From contig NZ_CP014943.1 of NCBI RefSeq assembly GCF_002077175.1, positions 62,001 through 126,000 on the forward strand: a stretch of 64,000 bases of DNA, in the 5' to 3' direction. This document shows positions 27,620 to 36,299 of this stretch, in pieces (within the stretch, counting starts at the first letter, position 1; every line of letters starts with the position of its first letter). This stretch comes from Colwellia sp. PAMC 21821 (lineage in GTDB: Bacteria > Pseudomonadota > Gammaproteobacteria > Enterobacterales > Alteromonadaceae). A model generated the notes under the pieces. The model did no database searches and was not told the DNA's origin. It saw only the letters and a program-made list of their open reading frames with translations. A program made the translations under genes and the position numbers.

Positions 27620-28192
27620 TTATTTATCAGCTCGGCCCATAAATTTACGCTCTTCTGTATTGATTTTAATTTTATCGCCGATTGAAATATGCTCTGGCAC
27701 TTGCACCGTTAAGCCTGTTGACAAAATAGCGGGCTTAGTTCGAGCGGTAGCTGAACCACCTTTAATTGACGGGTCAGTTTCAGTGATCACTAATTCAACA
27801 CTTGACGGTAAATCAATAGCAACAGGTACACCGTCAACAATTATCACTTGTAAACCTTGCGTCTCTTCATTAATGAATAATTTTTCATCCGCAACTGAAG
27901 ACTCATTCAAATTGTATGGCGTGTAGTCTTCGTTATCCATGAAGACATATTCTTCGCCGTCAATATAAGAAAACATTGCTGGGCGTCGTGTTAAGTCTGC
28001 AAAATTGAGCATATCGTCAGCTTTAAACGTTTCATCAACTTTACCACCAGTCACTACATCGTACATACGCATTCTGTATAAACTGCCACCAGCACGACCT
28101 TGCGGTACTGAACGTTCAATATCTCTAATAATCATTACTTTACCGTTATATTCTATCGCGGCATTCTTTTTTATATCACTAGCTTTTGGCAT
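27620..28192 (-). CDS. efpL: Elongation factor P-like protein EfpL (YeiP)
   Basis: A 190-residue paralogue of EF-P that relieves ribosome stalling at difficult peptide motifs. It matches E. coli YeiP along its length: [10 protein letters not shown] start, the extended tip loop [11 protein letters not shown] with Arg33 at the position of the functional tip arginine, [29 protein letters not shown], and the C-terminal [19 protein letters not shown]. Three domains (KOW-like, OB, OB) are expected. EfpL works without post-translational tip modification. Upstream by 83 bp on the same strand is the M14 gene, so they may be co-transcribed, and a strong terminator follows. Confidence 0.95.
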   Translation of the reverse strand: MPKASDIKKNAAIEYNGKVMIIRDIERSVPQGRAGGSLYRMRMYDVVTGGKVDETFKADDMLNFADLTRRPAMFSYIDGEEYVFMDNEDYTPYNLNESSVADEKLFINEETQGLQVIIVDGVPVAIDLPSSVELVITETDPSIKGGSATARTKPAILSTGLTVQVPEHISIGDKIKINTEERKFMGRADK

Positions 28193-28275
28193 GAAAAACC
28201 ATCCTAAATTAATTTATGAAAGAAAAATAACATGTATTACTTAATATGCAAGATAATATCGCTTAAATCCTTTGG

Positions 28276-29193
28276 TTAAAGCGTTATTAAATAGTTTAAT
28301 GCGCCAGTAATAACAGCTACTTGAGCAAGAATACAAGTTTCATCATCAGCGCTTGGGCTATCTGGATACACTTCAGTCGTTGTAACATATGGTGCTTCAG
28401 TCAAGCCCATGCATAAGCCTAATTCACGAGCTGCATAGTTAATCACGCCAACTTGCGCTAAAGGCACGCCGATTAATTTATCGTCATTATCAGCAGGAGC
28501 AATATGAGTGATTTTTTCAACTGCAGCTATAATCGCTTTTTGAAACGAGGCTTGGGGTTTAGCGCTATCACCTACCAAATAAAAACCGTCAGGTATATTC
28601 CAGCTTTTCTGTTCAATAGCATCTCTGGCGGCAAGTGCTGGCCTAAACTCACTATTATCGGAATCGGTGGTTTCGTGTAGATCAATATGTGCCATAAACT
28701 CAAGTCCAAGTGTTTTCATAAACTGCATAACAGCTAAAGACTCTTGTGCTGGACTATTCTCATAAAATGAGCGGTTAGGGTCGATACATAGTGGATTCCA
28801 ACGATTAATGGTTTCATAACCCCACGGACTAATACAGGGTAAAACAATAAAGTTAAACGCTTCTTGAAAGGGCTGAGCAGCTGTTTGCAGAAAACGAATA
28901 GCGCCCTGAACGCCACTAGTTTCATAACCGTGTACACCACCCGTAATTAAAATAGTGGGCTTATCTTCTAGCCAGTTTAGGGATTTTAAAGCGTACAGTG
29001 GATAATTTTCGGCGTCGTAGAGTAAGCTACCGTACTGCTCAATAATAAAATGCTCATTTAAACTATCTAATTTAGTGACAACTTCGTCAAAGTAACTACG
29101 TTTTTTTTGTTGTTGTTGAAACCATATTTCCTTATCACCATCAGTCCATTTCTTTCCCAATTCGCCAATAGGGTATGCTGCTTCTGTATTCAT
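28276..29193 (-). CDS. M14 family metallopeptidase / AstE-aspartoacylase-like zinc hydrolase
   Basis: A 305-residue zinc hydrolase. The zinc site is visible: H88-G-Y-E91 in TGGVHGYETSG and H173 in AHIDLHE. DPNRSF (about 138-143) gives the usual substrate-binding Asn-Arg pair, and the late LTEAPYVTT supplies the conserved glutamate. No signal peptide, so it probably acts in the cytoplasm. It may cleave a C-terminal residue or an N-acyl amino acid; family alone cannot decide between carboxypeptidase and deacylase. It precedes efpL on the same strand. Confidence 0.85.
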   Translation of the reverse strand: MNTEAAYPIGELGKKWTDGDKEIWFQQQQKKRSYFDEVVTKLDSLNEHFIIEQYGSLLYDAENYPLYALKSLNWLEDKPTILITGGVHGYETSGVQGAIRFLQTAAQPFQEAFNFIVLPCISPWGYETINRWNPLCIDPNRSFYENSPAQESLAVMQFMKTLGLEFMAHIDLHETTDSDNSEFRPALAARDAIEQKSWNIPDGFYLVGDSAKPQASFQKAIIAAVEKITHIAPADNDDKLIGVPLAQVGVINYAARELGLCMGLTEAPYVTTTEVYPDSPSADDETCILAQVAVITGALNYLITL

Positions 29194-29537
29194 ATAGTTA
29201 CCTAATAAGTTTTATTACTACGTTTTAAACGGTTATAAATTATATTATACCAAATTCATTAATTAGTTGGTCTACTTTATACGCAGAAAAATAGCCAAAT
29301 ATAAGGTATTTATGTTAATAGCTCGTTTTCAAAACAAGTGACTTCTGCATGACCAAGTAAGCTGTATTGTGCCTTAAAACAATTATGTTGAAATAGTGAG
29401 AGAAATTGGCAAAGACGACATTGGCCACAAATAAAAGCGATATTATTGACTATAGTCGTTTTCACTGAAGCCTGTAATGCTCTATATTTAAACTCATTAT
29501 GTAGATATAAAAATGCAAACAACTCAAGGTTAAGCCT
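29194..29537. other. Divergent intergenic region, 344 bp
   Basis: Spacer between the M14 gene (minus) and the glycosylase-like gene (plus). It contains a palindrome-like element at 29248-29271 that recurs in the window. An 82-codon minus-strand open frame (29310-29558) exists, but its only start is a TTG and it overlaps the glycosylase start, so I do not call it. Confidence 0.45.
29248..29271. repeat. Dispersed palindromic element (TACCAA ... TTGGT), copy A
   Basis: Begins TACCAAATTCATTA and ends ATTAGTTGGT. It shares its ends and AT-rich core with 41577-41605, and its left half with 47355-47369. It looks like a short intergenic repeat family; function unknown. Confidence 0.55.
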
Positions 29538-30146
29538 TTGTCTGATATCTTTATCCAATTAATTGATGATATTCATCAATGTACCCTTTGTCAGGATTTT
29601 TTACCACAAGGGGTAAATCCAGTATTGCAAATATCGCCATCAGCTAAGGTACTTATTGCGGGCCAAGCACCGGGACTCAAAGCACATCAATCAAGCATAC
29701 CTTTTGATGATAAAAGCGGCGAACGACTTAGGCAGTGGTTAGGCGTTGACGCTACGCTTTTTTACAATGCTGATATTTTTGCCATTTTACCCATGGCATT
29801 TTGTTATCCTGGAAAAGCAACGTCTGGAGACTTAGCCCCGCGGTCTGAATGCGCGTTAAAATGGCGTGATAAATTACTCCAACAATTACCCCACCTAAAG
29901 TTAATTGTTGCCATTGGCCGTTATGCTCAACATTGGCACTTGCCCGATAATAATGAGAAAACCTTAACAGCAACAGTTAAAAATTGGCAAAAATATTATC
30001 GTAGTACTCGCCCCGCTATTATACCAATACCGCACCCAAGCCCACGAAATAATATTTGGCTAAAGCGAAACCCTTGGTTTGAAGATAAGGTTGTGCCTGA
30101 ATTACAAACTTATATTAAAGCGCTTATCATCAATACTGAATACTGA
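29538..30146 (+). CDS. Uracil-DNA glycosylase family protein
   Basis: A 202-residue protein of the uracil-DNA glycosylase superfamily, which removes damaged or deaminated bases. The N-terminal IHQCTLC cysteine pair, the catalytic-loop region LIAGQAPGLKAHQSSIPF, SGERLRQWLG, the LIVAIGRYAQHWHL strand and the C-terminal IPIPHPSPRNNIWLKRNPWF (the HPSPRN leucine-loop equivalent) support this. The two N-terminal cysteines are not clearly a complete Fe-S site. The start is TTG at 29538 with AAGG about ten bases upstream; no ATG is available nearby. The substrate base is not known. Confidence 0.82.
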   Translation: MSDIFIQLIDDIHQCTLCQDFLPQGVNPVLQISPSAKVLIAGQAPGLKAHQSSIPFDDKSGERLRQWLGVDATLFYNADIFAILPMAFCYPGKATSGDLAPRSECALKWRDKLLQQLPHLKLIVAIGRYAQHWHLPDNNEKTLTATVKNWQKYYRSTRPAIIPIPHPSPRNNIWLKRNPWFEDKVVPELQTYIKALIINTEY

Positions 30147-30293
30147 TAAATAAAGCATCGAGGGAAAAAGCATTGAATACTGGTCGATATTAACCGTAAA
30201 ACTATCTTTTTGTTAAAATAATTTAGTTTGAAGTGGCTGTTTTATGCTAATTTAAAGTATCACAAGATAGCTGAAATGAGGACGGCATTTATA

Positions 30294-31484
30294 ATGCCAG
30301 AAAACTTGCAAACCACCGAGATATATACCGTTGAGGTTCAGTGCTACGAATGTGCATTGACTGTAAAATTACCCCTATTAAAAGAGAATCAAAAAGCACA
30401 ATGCCCCCGTTGCGGCTATACCTTGAGTGCAATTCATCGCAATGCTAATGAAAGAATTGTCGCTTTCGCCATTACTGCATTAATATTTTTAATAGCGTCA
30501 TTACCGTTTAAATTTTTATCATTCAGTGCTAATGGTTTAGAAAATCATTTTGACGCCATTACGAGTTTTTTTGTTTTAATAGACAATAATTATCAACTTT
30601 TAGCACTGATAGAATTTCTTACTATTTTTGCCATTCCCACTGTTGTTTTATTGTCAGTTATTTATTTACTTATCCCGATGAATAAAGGTCTATATCCCAA
30701 GCACGGCCGAAAAGTATTAGCGATGGTTTTTAAATTATTGCCTTGGAGCATGGTAGAAATATTTCTTATCGGCGCGTTGGTTAGTTTAATTAAAATTATT
30801 TCAATGGCGGAAATTGAGCTAGGGTTATCTTTTTATGCTTTCATTTTATTTGCGCTTTCAATGACAATAGTGATATTGCATATTGATAAACGTGAACTTT
30901 ACCAATTATTAGCTAAAGTTGAAAAGGCACATAAAATAGAAATACAACAAAGCCAGTCTAAAGTCGCTCAAGAAAACCCAACAACACACGCACTGAGTGT
31001 GCAAAAGACCTGGGCACTGCTTCTTACCGCGGTGATATTATACATACCAGCGAATACATTCCCGATCATGACAACACACTTTTTGGGTCAAAACGATCCT
31101 AGCACCATTATTGGGGGAGTTATTTTGCTCTGGAAAGGTGGCTCTTATCCAATTGCTGCGATAGTGTTTTTTGCCAGTGTTGTTATACCCGTAGCTAAAA
31201 TATTAGTGCTGGCTTGGTTAAATTATAGTGTTCAAAAACAAAGCCATAGATTAAGCTTACAGAGAGTTAAATTGTATCGTATAGCTGAATTCGTTGGTCG
31301 TTGGTCAATGATCGATGTTTTTGTCGTTATTATTCTTGCGAGTTTAATTCAGCTTGGACCGACTATGAGCATTACACCAGGTGCTGCTACGTTAGCATTT
31401 TCAGGCTTAGTTATTGTCACTATGTTAGCGGCCATGAGTTTTGAACCTCAATTGATTTGGAATGATAGAAAAAAATATGAATGA
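30294..31484 (+). CDS. pqiA: Paraquat-inducible protein A (PqiA-like) membrane protein
   Basis: A 396-residue inner-membrane subunit of the PqiABC lipid-transport complex. A zinc ribbon sits at the N-terminus (Cys17, Cys20, Cys37, Cys40 in CYEC...CPRCGY), then eight or so membrane segments in two repeated PqiA domains, the second with YIPANTFPIMTTHFLG and GGVILLWKGGSYPIAAIVFFASVVIPVAKI. E. coli PqiA has a second zinc ribbon between the two halves; here that linker (about 205-240) has no cysteine. The ATG at 30294 is preferred because GAGGA lies ten bases upstream and the ribbon then begins as in homologues; in-frame starts at 30228 and 30276 are possible. It overlaps pqiB by 8 bp. Confidence 0.88.
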   Translation: MPENLQTTEIYTVEVQCYECALTVKLPLLKENQKAQCPRCGYTLSAIHRNANERIVAFAITALIFLIASLPFKFLSFSANGLENHFDAITSFFVLIDNNYQLLALIEFLTIFAIPTVVLLSVIYLLIPMNKGLYPKHGRKVLAMVFKLLPWSMVEIFLIGALVSLIKIISMAEIELGLSFYAFILFALSMTIVILHIDKRELYQLLAKVEKAHKIEIQQSQSKVAQENPTTHALSVQKTWALLLTAVILYIPANTFPIMTTHFLGQNDPSTIIGGVILLWKGGSYPIAAIVFFASVVIPVAKILVLAWLNYSVQKQSHRLSLQRVKLYRIAEFVGRWSMIDVFVVIILASLIQLGPTMSITPGAATLAFSGLVIVTMLAAMSFEPQLIWNDRKKYE

Positions 31485-33132
31485 TACACAAACACCAGAC
31501 GCGAAAATAAAGCCAATTAAAACCGTATCTACCATCTGGTTTATTCCTGTTATCGCGGTCTTAATTGGCTGCTGGATGATTTATTATCAATGGAGTAATG
31601 AAGGCTCCACGATTACCATCAACTTTCCTACCGCAGAAGGTATGGAAGCAGGAAAAACCAAAATTAAGTCACGTAATGTAGATATCGGTGAAGTGAGTAA
31701 AATTGAACTCAATAAAACCGGTAATGGTGTAGTCGTAAAAGCAAAAATAAAAAAGTCAGCAGAAGAGTTCTTAGTCACTGACAGTATGTTTTGGGTAGTT
31801 TCACCACAAATATCACATGCTGGTATTTCGGGACTAAGTACATTAATTTCAGGCGTTTATATTGAAATATCACCAGGAAAAAGTAACATAGAGCGTCATT
31901 TATTTGATGCTTTAGACTCCCCTCCACTAACACCAGCTGGCACCCCTGGCCTACACATTACCTTGAATAGCAATGACCAATTTGCTTACAAGAAAGGAGA
32001 TCCAATCATTTATAAAGGCTTAACTGTCGGGCAATTTGAAGATATCTATTTCAATTTTGAAGAGCGTGTTGTTTATTATAATGCCTTTATTAAATCGCCT
32101 TATCATCAACTTATAACCAGTAATACCAAATTTTGGGATGTTAGTGGTCTACAGTTCGATTTAAACGCTGATGGTATTTCGGTTAAAACAGGTAATTTTG
32201 AGACCATGTTAACCAACGGGGTAACGTTCGGTATACCCAAAGGCATGCCTATTGGTGAGAAAATAGGCGAACGCTCGTATTATGATATTTACGCAAGTTA
32301 TGAGGAAGCTGACGATGAAAGATATCGCCGATCAATCGAGTTTGTAATACTGGTTAATGACTCTATTAGAGGCCTGTCAGTTGGCGCTCCGGTCGAATAT
32401 AAAGGAATACAAATAGGCAAAGTACAATCAACTAATTTAATACGCTCACGTGAGCAAACACAGTTAACCGAGGAAGATTTTAAAATCCCTGTACTCATCA
32501 GCTTACAGCCTGGTCGAATTGGCCTACCTGACAATGAAAAAGGCGAAAACCTGATGATGGAGCAAAACATTTATTGGATTGAAAAGGGCTTAAAAGCGGT
32601 ATTACGAACAGGAAATATCTTAACTGGCAGCCTATACGTTGATCTACAGCATAATAAAGGACAACCGGTCACTGAAATCGCAAAATATGGTGATTACCCT
32701 ATCGTACCCACCAATGGTGATGAGTTTTCACAAATCACAGCAAAAGCTGAGCAATTTATAGATAACTTAAATAACATCCCGCTCAAGAGTATGAGTAATA
32801 ATGCCAATCAATTAATGCTCGAAATAACTCAAACCGCACAAGAACTCCAAGGAGTCGGTCAAAGTATTGAGAAACTACTAGGACAAGTTGATCAACAAAA
32901 AATCAGCAGTGAACTGAGTAAAACCTTGCAAGGTATTACCACATTAACTAAAGACTTATCATCAGGCTCCCAAGGTTATGAAGAACTGCGCAGCACATTA
33001 CATACGCTAACCGCGACCATGAACGAATTAAAACCTCTGCTTAATCAGCTAAAACACCAACCTAATAGCTTAATATTTAATAGTGGTGAAGGTTCAGAGC
33101 CAATACCAACAAAAACAAATGGAGCACAATAA
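31477..33132 (+). CDS. pqiB: PqiB-like MCE-domain lipid transport protein
   Basis: A 551-residue periplasm-spanning protein anchored by one N-terminal helix (about residues 18-37, STIWFIPVIAVLIGCWMIYY). Three MCE domains follow, each with the family turn: GMEAGKTKIKSRNVDIGEV, FAYKKGDPIIYKGLTVGQF and RGLSVGAPVEYKGIQIGKV. The C-terminal about 130 residues form a helical needle region (FSQITAKAEQFIDNL onward). As in E. coli PqiB, it should form hexameric rings bridging inner and outer membranes for lipid transfer. It starts with ATG at 31477 within the end of pqiA, and its TAA overlaps the pqiC ATG (TAATG). Confidence 0.93.
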   Translation: MNDTQTPDAKIKPIKTVSTIWFIPVIAVLIGCWMIYYQWSNEGSTITINFPTAEGMEAGKTKIKSRNVDIGEVSKIELNKTGNGVVVKAKIKKSAEEFLVTDSMFWVVSPQISHAGISGLSTLISGVYIEISPGKSNIERHLFDALDSPPLTPAGTPGLHITLNSNDQFAYKKGDPIIYKGLTVGQFEDIYFNFEERVVYYNAFIKSPYHQLITSNTKFWDVSGLQFDLNADGISVKTGNFETMLTNGVTFGIPKGMPIGEKIGERSYYDIYASYEEADDERYRRSIEFVILVNDSIRGLSVGAPVEYKGIQIGKVQSTNLIRSREQTQLTEEDFKIPVLISLQPGRIGLPDNEKGENLMMEQNIYWIEKGLKAVLRTGNILTGSLYVDLQHNKGQPVTEIAKYGDYPIVPTNGDEFSQITAKAEQFIDNLNNIPLKSMSNNANQLMLEITQTAQELQGVGQSIEKLLGQVDQQKISSELSKTLQGITTLTKDLSSGSQGYEELRSTLHTLTATMNELKPLLNQLKHQPNSLIFNSGEGSEPIPTKTNGAQ

Positions 33133-33740
33133 TGAAAACGATTTTAATAGCATCTATTGTGTCAATTATACTGCTCACTGCTTGTAGCGCTAATACCCCG
33201 AAAAAAACACAATATTATTTACTAAATAGTCCAACGAGCACTAACAGTGCAGCTGTTCATAATAAAAATAGTCAAAACATTGCCATTACCCTGATAGAAC
33301 TACCTGATTACTTAAAGCAGCCAAGTTTGGTTTTACAACTTTCTAGTCATCAACTGCACTACTCGCACTTTCATATGTGGGCCGAGCCTCTTCAGAGCAG
33401 TTTTCTAGAAGCTTTAAGGCAAGATTTAAATCATATAAATAGTCGCTTACATTACTTTGTCACTGCGGCGTCAAGCCCAGAGGCATCATCTGATGTCGTA
33501 TTCGTTAAAATAAATGCATTTCATGCCACTCATCAGTCTCAAGCTATACTTACCGGAACTTATTGGCTGCAAGGTAAAGACTTTACAGGCGAAATAGCTG
33601 AGCATAACTTTAATTTAACAGTAGCGCTAAACCAAGATGGCTATGAGCACGCAGTAGAGCAAATGCGAAAAAGCATTAGTCAATTGGCTCAAAAAATAGT
33701 AAATACCCTCGCAATTGACGAAAAATCAAACGGAAGTTAA
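33132..33740 (+). CDS. pqiC: PqiC-like outer-membrane lipoprotein (ABC-type transport auxiliary)
   Basis: A 202-residue lipoprotein with lipobox LLTAC (Cys18). The QYYLLNSPTS and ITLIELPDYLKQPSLVLQ blocks and the WAEPLQSSFLEALRQDL segment match the PqiC/DUF330 family, which anchors the PqiB needle at the outer membrane. It is translationally coupled to pqiB (one-base overlap), and ybaK begins two bases after its stop, so all four genes likely share one transcript. Confidence 0.9.
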   Translation: MKTILIASIVSIILLTACSANTPKKTQYYLLNSPTSTNSAAVHNKNSQNIAITLIELPDYLKQPSLVLQLSSHQLHYSHFHMWAEPLQSSFLEALRQDLNHINSRLHYFVTAASSPEASSDVVFVKINAFHATHQSQAILTGTYWLQGKDFTGEIAEHNFNLTVALNQDGYEHAVEQMRKSISQLAQKIVNTLAIDEKSNGS

Positions 33741-33742
33741 TT

Positions 33743-34213
33743 ATGACACCTGGTGTTAAGCAATTACAAAAATTAGCTATAGCGTATAAGCTACATCAAT
33801 ATCAGCATGATGTTAATTGTAAATCATACGGACTTGAAGCAGCTGAGAAATTAAACGTCAGCGCTGAAACTGTTTTTAAAACCTTAGTTGTTGAAGTTGA
33901 TAATAGTTTTTTAGCGGTTGCTATAGTCCCAGTGATAAAGCAACTCAGTTTGAAAAAGTTAGCGAAAGCGCTTCACGCTAAAAAAATTAAAATGGCTGAT
34001 GCCAATAAAGTACAAAACTCTACTGGCTATGTACTAGGTGGGGTTAGTCCACTAGGGCAAAAAAAAGCTTTAGTCACCGTACTAGATAAAAGTGCTGTAG
34101 CGTTAAATACCATTTTTGTTAGTGGAGGAAAGCGCGGTTTAGAAATAGAGTTAACGCCAGAAAATCTTGTGCTATCGCTACAAGCCACTTATGCAAATAT
34201 TACCAGCGAATAA
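33743..34213 (+). CDS. ybaK: Cys-tRNA(Pro)/Cys-tRNA(Cys) deacylase YbaK
   Basis: A 156-residue trans-editing enzyme that hydrolyses Cys-tRNA(Pro) made in error by prolyl-tRNA synthetase. It follows the YbaK pattern: KSYGLEAAEKLNVSAETVFKTLVVEV, the catalytic lysine region, NSTGYVLGGVSPLGQKK with the GXXXP substrate loop, and IFVSGGKRGLEIELTPENL. Normal length. The start at 33743 has GGAAG eight bases upstream. Fused transcriptionally to pqiABC by a two-base gap, which is odd for function but plausible for expression. Confidence 0.95.
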   Translation: MTPGVKQLQKLAIAYKLHQYQHDVNCKSYGLEAAEKLNVSAETVFKTLVVEVDNSFLAVAIVPVIKQLSLKKLAKALHAKKIKMADANKVQNSTGYVLGGVSPLGQKKALVTVLDKSAVALNTIFVSGGKRGLEIELTPENLVLSLQATYANITSE

Positions 34214-34251
34214 GCTAAGTTTAATCACGTAACCTTAAGAGTTAAGAGTTG

Positions 34252-34998
34252 ATGCCAATAAATTTTATTTTTTTCATCTTTGTTTACTTATTTTCGACAA
34301 CTAGTATGGCAAATCAAGCATTTAAGGTCGTGTTGGGCTTGTCTAAACCCCCGTATGTTATTGAAAAAGGCCAAACAGGATTTGAATTAGAGTTAATTCA
34401 GCAACTATTAGCCGCGATGGGCAAAGCGCCTGAATTTATTTTCATCCCTTATGGTCGTTCAGAGAAAATGCTCGCATTACCAGATATTGATGCTGTAATG
34501 ACTGTGAATGAGAAAATATTTCCAAATAGTCACCACCTCAGCAAAAGTTACATTAGCTATGAAAATGTGGCTATTTCCATGAAAAAAAATGCAATATCAC
34601 TCAATAGTGTTGCTGAATTAGCCAATTATTCCATTGCTGCATTCCAATTAGCCCACAAAGCATTAGGACAAGAATTTTCCACAGCAGTTACTAATAGCTC
34701 GACTTATATTCAAGTGGCCGATCAAGAAAAACAGGTCGAGTTGTTGCTACTAGGTCGTGTCGATATCGTCATAATGGACACTAAAATATTTTTACACTTT
34801 TTCAATAAACTTAATAAACAGAATCAACAGAATAAAACGCTAAAACAAAGTGATATTCAAATTCACCATATTTTTCCGTTAAGCCCGTATCAAGTCGCAT
34901 TTAAAAGTAGTAAAGACGTCGAGTTATTTAACAACGCTTTAATTGCCTTTAAAAAAAGCAATAAATATCAAAATCTCGTTGAAAAATATAACTTTTAG
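34252..34998 (+). CDS. Periplasmic solute-binding protein (SBP_bac_3 family)
   Basis: A 248-residue secreted protein. Signal peptide at about residues 1-20 (FIFFIFVYLFSTTSMANQ). Mature part: VVLGLSKPPYVIEKGQTGFELELIQQLL, the usual first strand-helix of amino-acid-binding proteins, then IPYGRSEKMLALPDIDAVMTVNE, and LLLLGRVDIVIMDTKIF in the second lobe. No ABC permease or ATPase is adjacent, so it may be an orphan or belong to a signalling role. The ATG at 34252 is preferred to the TTG just before it. Its 3' end overlaps the convergent dehydrogenase by 4 bp. Confidence 0.82.
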   Translation: MPINFIFFIFVYLFSTTSMANQAFKVVLGLSKPPYVIEKGQTGFELELIQQLLAAMGKAPEFIFIPYGRSEKMLALPDIDAVMTVNEKIFPNSHHLSKSYISYENVAISMKKNAISLNSVAELANYSIAAFQLAHKALGQEFSTAVTNSSTYIQVADQEKQVELLLLGRVDIVIMDTKIFLHFFNKLNKQNQQNKTLKQSDIQIHHIFPLSPYQVAFKSSKDVELFNNALIAFKKSNKYQNLVEKYNF

Positions 34999-36038
34999 TT
35001 ATTGGGCACTAATATCACTTTGCCATCACTTTTATGTTGCGCGTAGTGATCTAATGCATCGGGAAAATCATCAAAGCCCACACTGGCATAAATATCGGTC
35101 TTAAAAACGCCTTGAGCAAACAGTTTTTGTACTTTAGAGCTAAGTGCTAATACTTGAAATACAGAGGCATCACCAATGTGTTTTGCCAACCAAAAACCTT
35201 CTATTCTAATATCACGAAATATAACATCAGCCACACTAAACAAACCGCCGAGCGCATCATGCGTTTCAGTCAAACGACCATAAACTATGGCTGTAGAGCT
35301 ATTAGGCATCGCTTTTAAAGTTCTAGGGGTATCCTTGGCTGCAACAGCATCTAATAAAACTTTAGCATTAAGTTTTTTCGCCCAATGTTTTAATGATTCA
35401 TCAAAATTTTCATGTGACGTTAATAATACACAATCGGCACCTAAAGCTTTCAAAACTTCAACATTCGCTTCACTGCGCACAGTCGCTATAGTTTTAATAC
35501 CTTTAAGCTTAGCGTAACGGATAGCCCCCTTACCTACTTGGCTTGCACCAGCATTAATGACTATGGCTTTACTGCCAAGAGCTATAGCCCGCTCTACTAA
35601 GCAAACCGATGTACAAGGGTTAACGATAATCGTGGCCGCTTGGTCATCACTTAATTCTTTTCGAACCGGTAAACAAAAATTTATTTTTGTAATAGCATAT
35701 TCAGCCCATACGCCATCAATACCGGGTTGTGCTGATAGCGCAACACGCTTGCCCTTTAACCATCTACCGTAAAGTCCGGCATTGGCTTCGACTACAATGC
35801 CACAACCTTCAAACCCAGCAAAGGCACCATCTTGTGCTGCTAGACCATATTTCCCTAACAAATACATTAAGTCGGAGGGATTAACAGGTGTAGCCAACAT
35901 TTTAACTAATACTTGCCCAGGCTTAAGCTCAGGTAATGTTTTTTCAATGGGCTTTATTCTTTGCGAAGGTTTTAGCTCATGTTCATCACTTAGTACTAAA
36001 GCGAAACCTTTAACAGTTTTCATCATCTTGTCAGTCAA
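34995..36038 (-). CDS. Zinc-binding dehydrogenase / MDR family oxidoreductase
   Basis: A 347-residue NAD(P)H-dependent medium-chain dehydrogenase. GroES-like N-terminal half with VKMLATPVNPSDLMYLLGKYG and FEGCGIVVE, then a Rossmann half with the nucleotide motif INAGASQVGKGAIRYAKLKGIKTIATVRS. The catalytic zinc cysteine is absent, as in quinone oxidoreductase or 2-enoyl reductase (MECR) branches, so enoyl-thioester or quinone reduction is more likely than alcohol oxidation. The start is TTG at 36038: GAGGA lies seven bases upstream, whereas the next ATG is too far from it. Convergent with the binding-protein gene. Confidence 0.87.
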   Translation of the reverse strand: MTDKMMKTVKGFALVLSDEHELKPSQRIKPIEKTLPELKPGQVLVKMLATPVNPSDLMYLLGKYGLAAQDGAFAGFEGCGIVVEANAGLYGRWLKGKRVALSAQPGIDGVWAEYAITKINFCLPVRKELSDDQAATIIVNPCTSVCLVERAIALGSKAIVINAGASQVGKGAIRYAKLKGIKTIATVRSEANVEVLKALGADCVLLTSHENFDESLKHWAKKLNAKVLLDAVAAKDTPRTLKAMPNSSTAIVYGRLTETHDALGGLFSVADVIFRDIRIEGFWLAKHIGDASVFQVLALSSKVQKLFAQGVFKTDIYASVGFDDFPDALDHYAQHKSDGKVILVPNN

Positions 36039-36299
36039 CGTTAATTCCTCTTATTTTCATGATACAAACAGCATACCTGAGAAAAGCTAACGGACAAAAG
36101 ACTTATGCATACAATTGAAACAGCTTGAAAACTGCACAACGATTAAATGGCGGGTGGTGGTATATAGCTAAATATCTGGCCGTTTCTCTGGGGAATACTC
36201 CCTATTTAAAGTAATCGTTACTTACATAAAAGTGTTAACTGATAACTTATTAGTGTTACATCTTATTCGTGTTAGATATTAATTGTGTTACTGAAGTTA

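Noticed and set aside
29310..29558. 82-codon minus-strand frame overlapping the glycosylase start
   Set aside because: Only a TTG start is available, it overlaps the opposite gene's start, and its sequence matches no family I know.
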